25,559 bases of DNA from an uncultured Eubacterium sp. (lineage in GTDB: Bacteria; Bacillota; Clostridia; Peptostreptococcales; Anaerovoracaceae): contig UQRM01000033.1 of assembly GCA_900543485.1 (NCBI GenBank), forward strand, positions 1 to 25,559. Reading direction: 5' to 3'. A program made the translations under genes and the position numbers. Shown one piece after another: positions 1 through 7,162 of the stretch. The notes under the pieces were generated by a model that did not search any database, was not told where the DNA came from, and was given only the letters and a program-made list of their open reading frames with translations. Position 1 is the stretch's first letter, and each line of letters starts with the position of its first letter.

Positions 1-21
1 TGGTCGGCGGGGAATAAAAAA

Positions 22-61
22 TTGCCCTTGTTTCGGCTCGTAAGGGCAAAAACAAGGGCAA
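22..61. repeat. Inverted repeat with two alternative pairings
   Basis: TTGCCCTTGTTT at 22-33 is the exact reverse complement of 50-61. The 8-base AAGGGCAA occurs twice (42-49 and 54-61), so the left arm could pair with either copy. No T-run follows, so this is not a standard terminator. The surrounding 1-137 holds no gene I recognise; one frame is open from base 1 to a stop at 67-69 and could be the end of a gene outside the window. Confidence 0.5.
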
Positions 62-137
62 ACAGATAAGGTTTGAACGGAAAACAGGCGTGAAGCCTTG
101 AAAAATCAATGGTTTTTGAAGATTAGATAGTTAAATC

Positions 138-1016
138 CTAATTTCTGAGTTCCTTGAAAATGTTCTCATATTCTTTCGAGAAAATACTGTCCTTATTCCA
201 GATGAAGGTGAAGTCATGGGTCATGGAAAAGTCCGATAATGGTATCCTGACGAGCGTTCCTTTTGACAGCTCTTCTTCCACGGCTGTTTTGTAGAGGAAC
301 GATATACCGCAGTCGGCAGTCAGCAGCGATACGATGGTATGTATGTTTTCCACTTCCACGATATGACTGAAGTCAGAGATGGACATGTTTTTCAGATCTA
401 AAGCTTTCGACAGTATTTCTCTGGTGCCTGATCCGTGCTCTCTGATGAGGAGGCGTTCCTCGGTCAGATCTCGGAGGAAGCTGACAGGCTTCGAAAAAGT
501 GTGTTCCCTGGACGCGACGGGGATGTATTCTTCGGATCTGTATATACGCGTTTCATAATCATCGCTGTTGATATTACCTTCTACGATGGCGAAATCTATG
601 CTTCCCTCCTGAAGATAGGAAAGGAGAGTGCGGGTGTTGCCGTAGCGGATGTGAAAGTCCGTATCGCAGTGATCCTTGATAAATCCCGAAAGGCGAGGAA
701 GTATGGCGTATTCACCAATTGTCATGGTCACTCCGAATGTCAGTGTCTTTTTTGAAGCGAGGCTTTCGGTCATACGTTTTTTTACGGTGTTTTCGTCGTT
801 ACGCATGGTCTCAAGCGCGGAACGCAGGATCTCTCCGGCAGGTGTCAGAGTCAGTTTTTTGTGTTCGCGTTTAAAGAGCGGGACTCCGTACTCCTTTTCG
901 AGATATCCGATATGTTGTGATACGGCAGGCTGCGTCAGCCCGAGAGAGTCGGCAGCCCGTGTGAAGTTCATATATCTGCATACCGTCAGAAACGTTTTCA
1001 TTCTGAAATCCAGCAT
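138..1016 (-). CDS. LysR-family transcriptional regulator (CysB/YeiE-like)
   Basis: A 292-residue protein of normal LysR length. Residues 1-60 form the winged helix-turn-helix (NFTRAADSLGLTQPAVSQHI, then the PLFKR wing), and about 90-290 is the periplasmic-binding-like effector domain. The ATG is preceded by AAAGGAGGAGGT on the minus strand, which fixes the start. It is transcribed away from a YeiH-type exporter. In enterobacteria the LysR protein YeiE sits divergently beside yeiH in the same way, so I infer that this protein controls the exporter and senses a small anion, possibly sulfite or another sulfur compound. The effector is not visible from sequence. The AT-rich intergenic region (1017-1155) contains dyad-like AATAATAA/TTATTATA stretches that could be its operator. 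Family call is firm; the effector is a guess. Confidence 0.9.
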   Translation of the reverse strand: MLDFRMKTFLTVCRYMNFTRAADSLGLTQPAVSQHIGYLEKEYGVPLFKREHKKLTLTPAGEILRSALETMRNDENTVKKRMTESLASKKTLTFGVTMTIGEYAILPRLSGFIKDHCDTDFHIRYGNTRTLLSYLQEGSIDFAIVEGNINSDDYETRIYRSEEYIPVASREHTFSKPVSFLRDLTEERLLIREHGSGTREILSKALDLKNMSISDFSHIVEVENIHTIVSLLTADCGISFLYKTAVEEELSKGTLVRIPLSDFSMTHDFTFIWNKDSIFSKEYENIFKELRN

Positions 1017-1155
1017 GACCTCCTCCTTTATAGAGCTGTATCTGCGAATAATAATAACATATATTTATCATTATATCAATTATTATAATTTTACAAAATG
1101 ATTGAGAAGCGGTATATTATGGATAGATACAACAGTTATCTTCGGGAGGGTAAAT

Positions 1156-2187
1156 ATGGATCTTATCAGAAAAAATATGAGTGGGGTGTTGCTGTGCGGA
1201 GCTCTGGCAGTTCCGGCGGCTGTAGTCGGGAAGATGTTCCCTGTCATTGGCGGACCAGTGCTGGCTATCATAGCCGGGATGCTGCTGGCTCCCCTGGTAA
1301 AAAGGCAGGCATCTTTCGCTCCGGGAATAAAGTATACGTCGAAAAAAATCTTGCAGTATGCCGTGGTGTTGCTGGGATTTGGCATGAATCTCAAGGTCGT
1401 AATGGAAACAGGAGCTCAGTCTCTCCCTATCATCGTATGCACTATCGCGACATCGCTGGTCATAGCCTACGCGCTTCACCGGGCGGCAAATATTCCCGGG
1501 AAGATATCGACTCTGATCGGTGTCGGATCGTCCATATGCGGAGGATCGGCTATCGCGGCAACGGCTCCTGTCATAGCTGCCGATGACGACGAAGTGGCTC
1601 AGGCCATATCGGTGATATTCCTCTTTAATATACTGGCGGCTCTGATATTCCCTGCTTTCGGAACAGCTATAGGTTTTTCGGGTGAGACGGGAGAGGCCTT
1701 CGGGATATTTGCCGGAACGGCTGTCAACGATACGTCGTCTGTTACGGCGGCGGCATCCACCTGGGACAGCATATATCATCTGGGGAGCCAGACTCTTGAC
1801 AAGGCCGTGACTGTAAAGCTGACACGAACACTGGCTATCATCCCGATAACGCTGGCTCTGGCTTTGTTCAGGAGCCGGAAAGCTGAAGGAACGAACGGAG
1901 AAAGAGTGTCTGTCAGGCAGAGCTTCCCGTTTTTTATCCTCTTTTTCATCGGCGCAAGCCTGATAACAACTGTCGCGATGTTCGCAGGTGTTTCAGCTGA
2001 TGCTTTTGCTCCGCTGAAGGAGCTATCTAAGTTTTTCATAATCATGGCCATGGGCGCTATCGGCTTCAATACTGATGTGGTAAAGCTTGTAAAGAGCGGG
2101 GCAAAGCCTATACTGCTGGGATTCTCCTGCTGGGTGGGGATCACCGTGGTATCACTGATATTGCAGCACGTTATGGGGATATGGTAG
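1156..2187 (+). CDS. YeiH-family putative sulfate/anion exporter, membrane protein
   Basis: An integral membrane protein of about 343 residues with roughly ten hydrophobic segments. It shows family sequences such as [16 protein letters not shown], a [20 protein letters not shown] segment, a [17 protein letters not shown] segment and [14 protein letters not shown]. These match the YeiH/UPF0324 family (Cons_hypoth698). The frame is open from a TTG at 1102, but ATG 1156 has GGGAGGG at 1144-1150 at good spacing, so I use it. The family is annotated as putative sulfate export; the substrate is not firmly known. The divergent LysR neighbour suggests induction by a sulfur compound. No terminator is evident before sigG. 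Confidence 0.85.
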   Translation: MDLIRKNMSGVLLCGALAVPAAVVGKMFPVIGGPVLAIIAGMLLAPLVKRQASFAPGIKYTSKKILQYAVVLLGFGMNLKVVMETGAQSLPIIVCTIATSLVIAYALHRAANIPGKISTLIGVGSSICGGSAIAATAPVIAADDDEVAQAISVIFLFNILAALIFPAFGTAIGFSGETGEAFGIFAGTAVNDTSSVTAAASTWDSIYHLGSQTLDKAVTVKLTRTLAIIPITLALALFRSRKAEGTNGERVSVRQSFPFFILFFIGASLITTVAMFAGVSADAFAPLKELSKFFIIMAMGAIGFNTDVVKLVKSGAKPILLGFSCWVGITVVSLILQHVMGIW

Positions 2188-2304
2188 CGGAATATCATTA
2201 AAAGGGGCGTACTCGGAATAAAAGGATCCTGATCTGCACATAAATATATTACGGCATCGAAAGTTGCTTTAAGGGGAGCAAAGGAGATGTGAGGGTAATA
2301 TTTT

Positions 2305-3075
2305 ATGGCCAACAAGGTTGAGATCTGTGGCGTCAATACAGCGAGCCTGCCCAGGTATAAGGACAAGGAAATGCACGATATGCTGATCGCCGTAAAAGCT
2401 GGGGACGCAAAGGTCAGAGACGAGTTCATAAGGGGGAATCTCAGACTTGTACTGAGCATCATTCAGAAGTTTTCAGGACGTGGGGAAAATCCCGACGATC
2501 TGTTTCAGGTAGGATGTGTGGGCCTGATAAAGGCGTTGGACAATTTCGATATGGCTCATGGAGTGAAATTCAGCACTTATGCCGTTCCCATGATAATAGG
2601 GGAGATAAGAAGATATCTTCGTGACAACAATAGCATAAGGGTATCCCGCTCCATGCGGGATCTGGCATACAGAGCCTTGACGGCAAGAGAAGCGCTCGGC
2701 CGTGAATTGCAGCGGGAGCCAACTGTCGACGAGGTGGCCCGCAGGCTGGATGTAAAAAGGGAGGATGTGGTGCTTGCCCTTGATTCCATACAGGATCCTG
2801 TATCTCTGTTCGACCCTGTTTTCAATGATGACGGAGATCCCATATGCGTGATGGATCAGATACGGGATATGAAAAATACCGACGCGCGATGGATAGAGAA
2901 TCTGTCTCTGTCGGAGGCGATGAAAAAGCTTTCGCCGCGGGAACAGCATATCCTGACCATGAGATTCTTTGAAGGAAAGACACAGATGGAGGTGGCTGAT
3001 GAGATTTCCATAAGCCAGGCGCAGGTGTCCAGACTGGAGAAAAACGCATTGAATTATATGAAAAAATATGTATAG
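2305..3075 (+). CDS. sigG: RNA polymerase sporulation sigma factor SigG
   Basis: A 256-residue sigma-70 family protein. The N terminus NKVEICGVNTASLP is diagnostic of sigma-G and precedes region 2 (NLRLVLSIIQKF, DLFQVGCVGLIKALDNFD, KFSTYAVPMIIGEIRRYLRD), region 3 (residues about 120-190, including ALDSIQDPVSLFDP) and region 4 (EGKTQMEVADEISISQAQVS). It directs late forespore transcription. Start ATG 2305 has TGAGGG at 2290-2295. In Bacillus and most Clostridia sigG follows spoIIGA-sigE; here neither is adjacent, the upstream gene being an exporter. I could not find a convincing sigma-F promoter in 2188-2304. A terminator follows directly. Identification is very secure. Confidence 0.96.
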   Translation: MANKVEICGVNTASLPRYKDKEMHDMLIAVKAGDAKVRDEFIRGNLRLVLSIIQKFSGRGENPDDLFQVGCVGLIKALDNFDMAHGVKFSTYAVPMIIGEIRRYLRDNNSIRVSRSMRDLAYRALTAREALGRELQREPTVDEVARRLDVKREDVVLALDSIQDPVSLFDPVFNDDGDPICVMDQIRDMKNTDARWIENLSLSEAMKKLSPREQHILTMRFFEGKTQMEVADEISISQAQVSRLEKNALNYMKKYV

Positions 3076-3088
3076 CTCAAACAGGAAC

Positions 3089-3124
3089 GCAGGCTTTATT
3101 TTCAACAATGAAGCCTGCTTTTTA
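3089..3124 (+). terminator. Rho-independent terminator after sigG
   Basis: GCAGGCTT (3089-3096) pairs perfectly with AAGCCTGC (3111-3118) around a 14-base loop, and is followed by TTTTTATT. It closes the sigG transcript. Confidence 0.85.
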
Positions 3125-3169
3125 TTGCCGGACGGAGCGACGTGTATTGTAAAAACTATTGTGAATAAG

Positions 3170-3198
3170 TTGACATTGAATAAATATAAGTCTATAAT
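3170..3198 (+). promoter_or_regulatory. Perfect consensus sigma-A promoter of the permease gene
   Basis: TTGACA (3170-3175), 17 bases, TATAAT (3193-3198): both boxes and the spacing match consensus exactly. A start near 3205 gives a leader of about 120 bases before the permease ATG. A second TTGACA at 3212-3217 lacks a good -10 box. Confidence 0.85.
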
Positions 3199-3324
3199 TC
3201 AATTATCAGAATTGACAGTAATTTCATAAAAAATCTATTTTTTCTATCATAGCGTGTATCTACGAAACCGATTGTCGATTCTGGATATCTTTGTATCTTA
3301 TTAAAAGTAGAAAAGGAGGGTGTT

Positions 3325-4827
3325 ATGTCGGAAGAAAAAAAGGTCGCTACTTCTGAAAAGCAGGAACTGAAACGTGGGATCAGAGGTTGGCAGGTGGCGT
3401 TCATCGGTATCGGTGGCGTAATCGGATCATGTTATTTTCTGGGGATAGGCTCTTGCCTTTCCAGTATGGGTCCCGGAGTAATTATCGCATTCTTAGTAAC
3501 TGGTGTCATCGTTTACGGCACTATGATTTCTTATTCGGAATTATTGGTCAATGTTCCTAGAACGGGATCCTTCGTCGCCTATACCAGTGAATTCCTCACC
3601 CCGACCATTTCGACGGGATTTGGCTGGGCTTTCTGGTTCAACTGGGTATGCTATGTACCGTCTGAAGCTATCGCGGTATCTACAGTATTGACATCGCTGA
3701 TGGGGACGGACAGTTCCGTGACTTATATAGCTATCGCGCTGGGCGCTATGGCTGCCATCACGATAATAAACCTTTGCGCAGTAGATATTTTCGCGAAGAT
3801 AGAGGCAGGTCTGGCGATCACAAAGGTCATCGTCATCATAGCATTTGTGATCGCGGCATTTGGTATCTGGGTAGGTCTCTGGGGTCAGAGTGATGAATAC
3901 ACAGGATTCCTGGCAGGCGTTGTTAACTTCTCGGGGACGATGTCCTTCGGAGCTAAGGTATTCCCTCTCGGTATTATGGCTATCCTCGTAAACATGACGG
4001 TAGTGCTGGTAACCTTCCAGGGTACGGAGATCGTAGGTCTGGCGGCGGCAGAGTCGCAGAATCCGGAGGAATCGGTTCCTAAGGCCTGCAAGAGCGTTAC
4101 ATATCGTATCGCACTGCTGTACATACTGCCGCTCATCCTGGTTATCCTGGTTTATCCATACGAGCTGGCAAGCGATGCGAATCCGGTATTCGCCGATATC
4201 ATGAACTTTTATGGAATAGAATGGCTGGGATTCGTATTCTCGGCGGTCGTACTGGTAGCTGCCTTCAGTTGTGCCAATACAGGTTTCTATGGCACGGTAA
4301 GGTGTATGTACGGCCTTTCCATCGAAGGACTGGCTCCTAAGTTCCTCAGCAAAGTCACCAAGTCAGGAAATCCTAGAGCTTCTGTATTGTGGACGCTGCT
4401 GTTCATGTGGATAGTTCTGGTGCTCGGCCTGATCTCAGAAGTTACGGGCTTCATGACAAGCCTGTACACGAGCCTGTTGTCGCTGTCCGGATTCACAGGA
4501 ACGCTGGCCTGGGTAGGAATAATACTGTCTCAGATATCCTTCAGAAAGAAGCTGAAGAAGAACGGATATGATCCGGAAACGTGCCTGAAGGCGAGGGTAA
4601 AGAAGGGACAGAGTTGGGTCCCTGTATTCGCTGTTATCGCGCAGCTCATATGTCTGATCATGCTGGTATTCGAAGACGTATTTATTTTCGCTATCGCGTG
4701 TGGAGCGATCATCCTGCCGATGATCGGATATCAGATCGCGAAGAAGGCAGGAAAACTGAGAGACTCCTCGGAGATCGCGTCTACCAATGAGACGAAATTT
4801 GAGGAGCTGTTCCCTCCGCGTAATTAA
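3325..4827 (+). CDS. APC-superfamily amino acid permease
   Basis: A 500-residue protein with about twelve membrane segments. After a short charged N terminus comes LKRGIRGWQVAFIGIGGVIGSCYFLG, the first-helix signature of amino acid permeases (GxGGxIG). A conserved GTEIVGLAAAESQNPEESVPKA-type segment near residues 230-250 matches the AAT/APC consensus for helix 6 and the following loop. It should import amino acids by proton or cation symport; the substrate cannot be read from sequence. ATG 3325 is preceded by AAAAGGAGGG (3311-3320). It appears monocistronic, with its own consensus promoter and a terminator at 4874-4921. The roughly 120-base leader might carry post-transcriptional control, but I see no known riboswitch in it. 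Confidence 0.9.
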   Translation: MSEEKKVATSEKQELKRGIRGWQVAFIGIGGVIGSCYFLGIGSCLSSMGPGVIIAFLVTGVIVYGTMISYSELLVNVPRTGSFVAYTSEFLTPTISTGFGWAFWFNWVCYVPSEAIAVSTVLTSLMGTDSSVTYIAIALGAMAAITIINLCAVDIFAKIEAGLAITKVIVIIAFVIAAFGIWVGLWGQSDEYTGFLAGVVNFSGTMSFGAKVFPLGIMAILVNMTVVLVTFQGTEIVGLAAAESQNPEESVPKACKSVTYRIALLYILPLILVILVYPYELASDANPVFADIMNFYGIEWLGFVFSAVVLVAAFSCANTGFYGTVRCMYGLSIEGLAPKFLSKVTKSGNPRASVLWTLLFMWIVLVLGLISEVTGFMTSLYTSLLSLSGFTGTLAWVGIILSQISFRKKLKKNGYDPETCLKARVKKGQSWVPVFAVIAQLICLIMLVFEDVFIFAIACGAIILPMIGYQIAKKAGKLRDSSEIASTNETKFEELFPPRN

Positions 4828-4873
4828 GCGGGAACTGATGAATGAGATGCGCGCTGTTGATTGAGATTTTTTG

Positions 4874-4921
4874 AAAAGGAGCTGTCGGCCGTAATATCCT
4901 GCGGACTGGCAGTTCCTTTTT
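4874..4921 (+). terminator. Terminator after the permease gene
   Basis: AAAAGGAGCTG (4874-4884) pairs with CAGTTCCTTTT (4910-4920) with one G-T pair. The arm is A-rich on the left and ends in T on the right. The loop can fold further. Confidence 0.65.
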
Positions 4922-4967
4922 GTCCGCGGTGCTTTCGTAGGAACGTCTGTGAAAAGAAGTTTCGCCT

Positions 4968-4996
4968 TTCTCACCGAATCCACAAAAAAATATGAT
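4968..4996 (+). promoter_or_regulatory. Candidate sigma-A promoter of the alarmone synthetase gene
   Basis: TTCTCA (4968-4973), 17 bases, TATGAT (4991-4996), matching consensus at 4/6 and 5/6. It would give a leader of about 20 bases before ATG 5022. Confidence 0.5.
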
Positions 4997-5021
4997 AAAC
5001 TGAATACAAAGGAGACTGATC

Positions 5022-5696
5022 ATGATATTGGAGAAGAAAGAGAAGTTTGTTATAAATGAGGATATGATCCCCGCGGACATGAGTGTTACGATAGACCACG
5101 CCAAGGAGATCGTAAAAGTTTTCAGTGATCTGAGGATGAGATATCAGGCGGCCATAAAAGAGGTCAGCACTAAGCTGGAAGTGCTGGATAACGAATACAG
5201 CGTCAGATATGATTATAATCCTATCCATCACATGCAGTGCCGTATCAAGAGCATCGAGAGCATTATGGATAAAATAGAGAGAAAGGGATGGCCCAAAGAG
5301 ATAGAGTCGGTCTATAAGGTCATGGACTTTGCCGGTGTGAGGGTCGTATGCAATTATATAGATGATATATATACTGTGGAAGAAAGTCTGCTGAGGCAGG
5401 ATGATATAAAGCTCCTGAAGAGAAAGGATTATATAAAGAAGCCGAAGGAGAGCGGATACAGAAGCCTGCATCTGGTAGTGGAGGTGCCTATATTTCTTTC
5501 TGACAGGACATACCATATGCCGGTGGAGATACAGATAAGGACTATTGCGATGGATACATGGGCAAGTCTTGAGCACGAACTCAAGTATAAGAGCAAGAAA
5601 GAGCTTCCGGGATATGTGGTCCAGGAACTCCGCAACTGTGCCAGATCCATGGCGGAGCTGGATGCTTCCATGGAGCGGATACATAAGATGTTATAA
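5022..5696 (+). CDS. Small alarmone synthetase, RelA/SpoT synthetase domain only (RelQ/YjbM type)
   Basis: A 224-residue cytosolic protein containing only the (p)ppGpp synthetase domain, with no HD hydrolase, TGS or ACT domain; this is the size of RelQ/RelP-type small synthetases. Visible motifs are FAGVRVVCNYIDDI, the nucleotide-binding ESGYRSLH (G145-Y146-R147-S148-L149-H150) and VEIQIRT with catalytic E169, followed by WASLEHELKYK. It transfers pyrophosphate from ATP to GDP, GTP or GMP. The ATG has AAAGGAG at 5008-5014. The following lipoprotein gene starts 49 bases downstream with no terminator between, so the two are probably co-transcribed. RelQ and RelP types cannot be separated safely by eye. 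Confidence 0.9.
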   Translation: MILEKKEKFVINEDMIPADMSVTIDHAKEIVKVFSDLRMRYQAAIKEVSTKLEVLDNEYSVRYDYNPIHHMQCRIKSIESIMDKIERKGWPKEIESVYKVMDFAGVRVVCNYIDDIYTVEESLLRQDDIKLLKRKDYIKKPKESGYRSLHLVVEVPIFLSDRTYHMPVEIQIRTIAMDTWASLEHELKYKSKKELPGYVVQELRNCARSMAELDASMERIHKML

Positions 5697-5745
5697 ACAG
5701 CGTGAGCTGAAAGATCGATAAGATTTGAAAAAGGGAGAATTTCAG

Positions 5746-6825
5746 ATGAAGAAGAAAGCAGCAGCATCATTTATTTGCCTGATGATGGTTTTTGGTTTGG
5801 CATCGTGTGGTTCATCGGTCTCGTATGACAGCTATGATCTGGGAGAATATCTCAAAGTAGGTGAATACAAGGGACTGCCGGTGTCGGATTATACGGTTTC
5901 AGTTACGGATGATGAGGTGCAGACACAGATCCGGAGCACGCTGGAAGCGGCGGCGACTACTCAGGAACTGGATAAGGAGACAGCGCTGGCAGACGGCGAT
6001 ACTGTGAACATAGATTACGTGGGAACGATAGATGGCAAGGAGTTTGACGGGGGTTCCGCGGAAGGATATGATCTTACGCTGGGGAGCGGATCGTTCATCG
6101 ATGGGTTCGAGTCGGGCCTTGTGGGGAAACACGTAGGAGATACGACAGATCTGGAGCTGACGTTCCCGGATGATTACAGCAGTGAGGACCTTCAGGGAAA
6201 GGACGTGGTGTTCAACGTCACGATAAATTCAGCGACAAGACAGGAGGTGCCTGAGTACAGTCTTGATTTTGTCCAGAATACGACCGACTTTGATACACTG
6301 GAGGAGTATGAGGCCGATGTGGAGAAGAAGCTCTACGAACAGAAGGAACAGACTGAAATAGACAATCAGAAGACAACTCTCTGGTCTGAGCTGCTGGAGG
6401 ATACCGAGGTGAAGGAATATCCTGAGGATATCCTCAATTATTATATCGATTTCAACAGCAGCCAGATGGATACGATGGCGGAGGAGTATGGAATGAGCCG
6501 TGATGAACTGCTGGCTTCGTACGATTTCGGCGATGAAGACGAGTTTGCTGCCGTCAATGAGGACAGCAGCAAGCTGAGAGTCAAGCAGGAAATGCTCATA
6601 GAATATCTTGCTGAGAAGGAAGGATTATCGTATACCGATAAAGAGAAGGAAGAGGCCATAAAGGCTTACGAAGATGCAGGGTATGACGATAAGTCCATAG
6701 AGCTGCAGACAGGGCGTAACATGGAGGATTATGTACACATAGAGCTGCTCTATCAGAAGGTATTGGATTATCTGCTGGATAATGCGAAAATAACGGAAGC
6801 GGCAGACGATGAGGCTTCCGAGTAA
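5746..6825 (+). CDS. Lipoprotein with FKBP-type PPIase domain and trigger-factor-like C-terminal region
   Basis: A 359-residue protein. Residues 1-20 are a signal peptide ending in the lipobox LASC, with Cys21 as the lipidation site, so it is exported and anchored outside the membrane. About residues 75-170 form an FKBP/trigger-factor PPIase domain (GDTVNIDYVGTIDGKEFDGG, LGSGSFIDGFESGLVG, VGDTTDLELTFPDDY). About 180-345 is acidic and helical, like the trigger-factor chaperone arm (FDTLEEYEADVEKKL, KLRVKQEMLIEYLAEKEGL). The ribosome-binding domain is absent. The likely role is peptidyl-prolyl isomerase and chaperone for exported proteins, analogous to PrsA. The frame also has TTG 5725, but ATG 5746 follows AAGGGAGAA and starts the signal peptide exactly. 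It is highly acidic. Confidence 0.88.
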   Translation: MKKKAAASFICLMMVFGLASCGSSVSYDSYDLGEYLKVGEYKGLPVSDYTVSVTDDEVQTQIRSTLEAAATTQELDKETALADGDTVNIDYVGTIDGKEFDGGSAEGYDLTLGSGSFIDGFESGLVGKHVGDTTDLELTFPDDYSSEDLQGKDVVFNVTINSATRQEVPEYSLDFVQNTTDFDTLEEYEADVEKKLYEQKEQTEIDNQKTTLWSELLEDTEVKEYPEDILNYYIDFNSSQMDTMAEEYGMSRDELLASYDFGDEDEFAAVNEDSSKLRVKQEMLIEYLAEKEGLSYTDKEKEEAIKAYEDAGYDDKSIELQTGRNMEDYVHIELLYQKVLDYLLDNAKITEAADDEASE

Positions 6826-6869
6826 AATATTACGAATATTATGAAACTGGTTGAAGAAATACTTTAGAG

Positions 6870-6898
6870 TTGAAAGCAGCCGTACGGTATGTTAAAAT
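6870..6898 (+). promoter_or_regulatory. Sigma-A promoter of the glycine riboswitch transcript
   Basis: TTGAAA (6870-6875), 17 bases, TAAAAT (6893-6898), each box 5/6. A CCGTACGG palindrome (6880-6887) fills part of the spacer. Confidence 0.7.
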
Positions 6899-6937
6899 CG
6901 TAACGTTAGTTTATCGATCACGCCCGTACGGCTTTTG
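6878..6937 (+). terminator. Long-loop inverted repeat, probable terminator of the lipoprotein gene overlapping the next promoter
   Basis: AGCCGTACGG (6878-6887) is the exact reverse complement of CCGTACGGCT (6924-6933), which is followed by TTTTGATTT. The 36-base loop contains the -10 box at 6893-6898. In RNA from upstream it can act as a terminator. Because each arm holds the palindrome CCGTACGG, the two sites, centred 44 bp apart, could also be protein-binding sites. Confidence 0.5.
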
Positions 6938-6956
6938 ATTTCAAAGGGCGGGAAAG

Positions 6957-7072
6957 AAACTATGATTCTCTGGAGAGTCTCGATACGAGCGCCGAAGGTG
7001 TACGCGCGCAGAGCGAAATGTCGTTAAGCAATGTGCGTAATCTCTCAGGCAAAAGGACAGAGCAGATAGTTT
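6957..7072 (+). promoter_or_regulatory. Glycine riboswitch, single aptamer
   Basis: The aptamer consensus is clear: CTCTG-GAGAG at 6968-6977, GCCGAAGG at 6991-6998, a GCAA segment near 7028, and AATCTCTCAGGCAAAAGGAC followed by AGAG ending at 7062. CTCTG (6968-6972) pairs with CAGAG (7058-7062), and GAGAG (6973-6977) pairs with CTCTC (7042-7046). A further helix AAACTAT (6957-6963)/ATAGTTT (7066-7072) encloses the aptamer. Only one aptamer is present, unlike the common tandem form. The downstream gene is an alanine/glycine symporter, a known target of this class. A terminator follows at 7102-7130. I cannot derive from sequence whether glycine turns expression on or off. Confidence 0.93.
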
Positions 7073-7101
7073 TTGTAAAAAATTATTTGAGTCCTCTCCG
7101 G

Positions 7102-7130
7102 AAAGTCGATCGCATCTGTATCGGCTTTTT
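7102..7130 (+). terminator. Riboswitch expression-platform terminator
   Basis: AAAGTCGAT (7102-7110) pairs with ATCGGCTTT (7120-7128), with one T-G pair and a 9-base loop, and runs into a T-tract. CTCTCC (7094-7099) just upstream is complementary to GGAGAG (6972-6977) in the aptamer, offering a competing pairing. Confidence 0.7.
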
Positions 7131-7162
7131 GATTTACTTTTTTTAGGAGAAGGAGAAAGAAA

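Noticed and set aside
435..1101. Open frames on the plus strand across the LysR gene
   Set aside because: They are antisense to a clear LysR protein, have no ribosome sites and no recognisable domain.
1098..1586. Plus-strand frame starting [11 protein letters not shown] overlapping the exporter gene
   Set aside because: It overlaps the YeiH reading frame and has arginine- and serine-rich out-of-frame composition; it lacks a ribosome site.
2250..2290. Possible sigma-F promoter of sigG (GCATC with GGGAGCAAAG)
   Set aside because: At least three mismatches in the key positions, so it cannot be supported.
3199..3324. Possible riboswitch or T-box in the 120-base permease leader
   Set aside because: No T-box sequence, terminator hairpin or known aptamer consensus is visible; the leader is only AT-rich.
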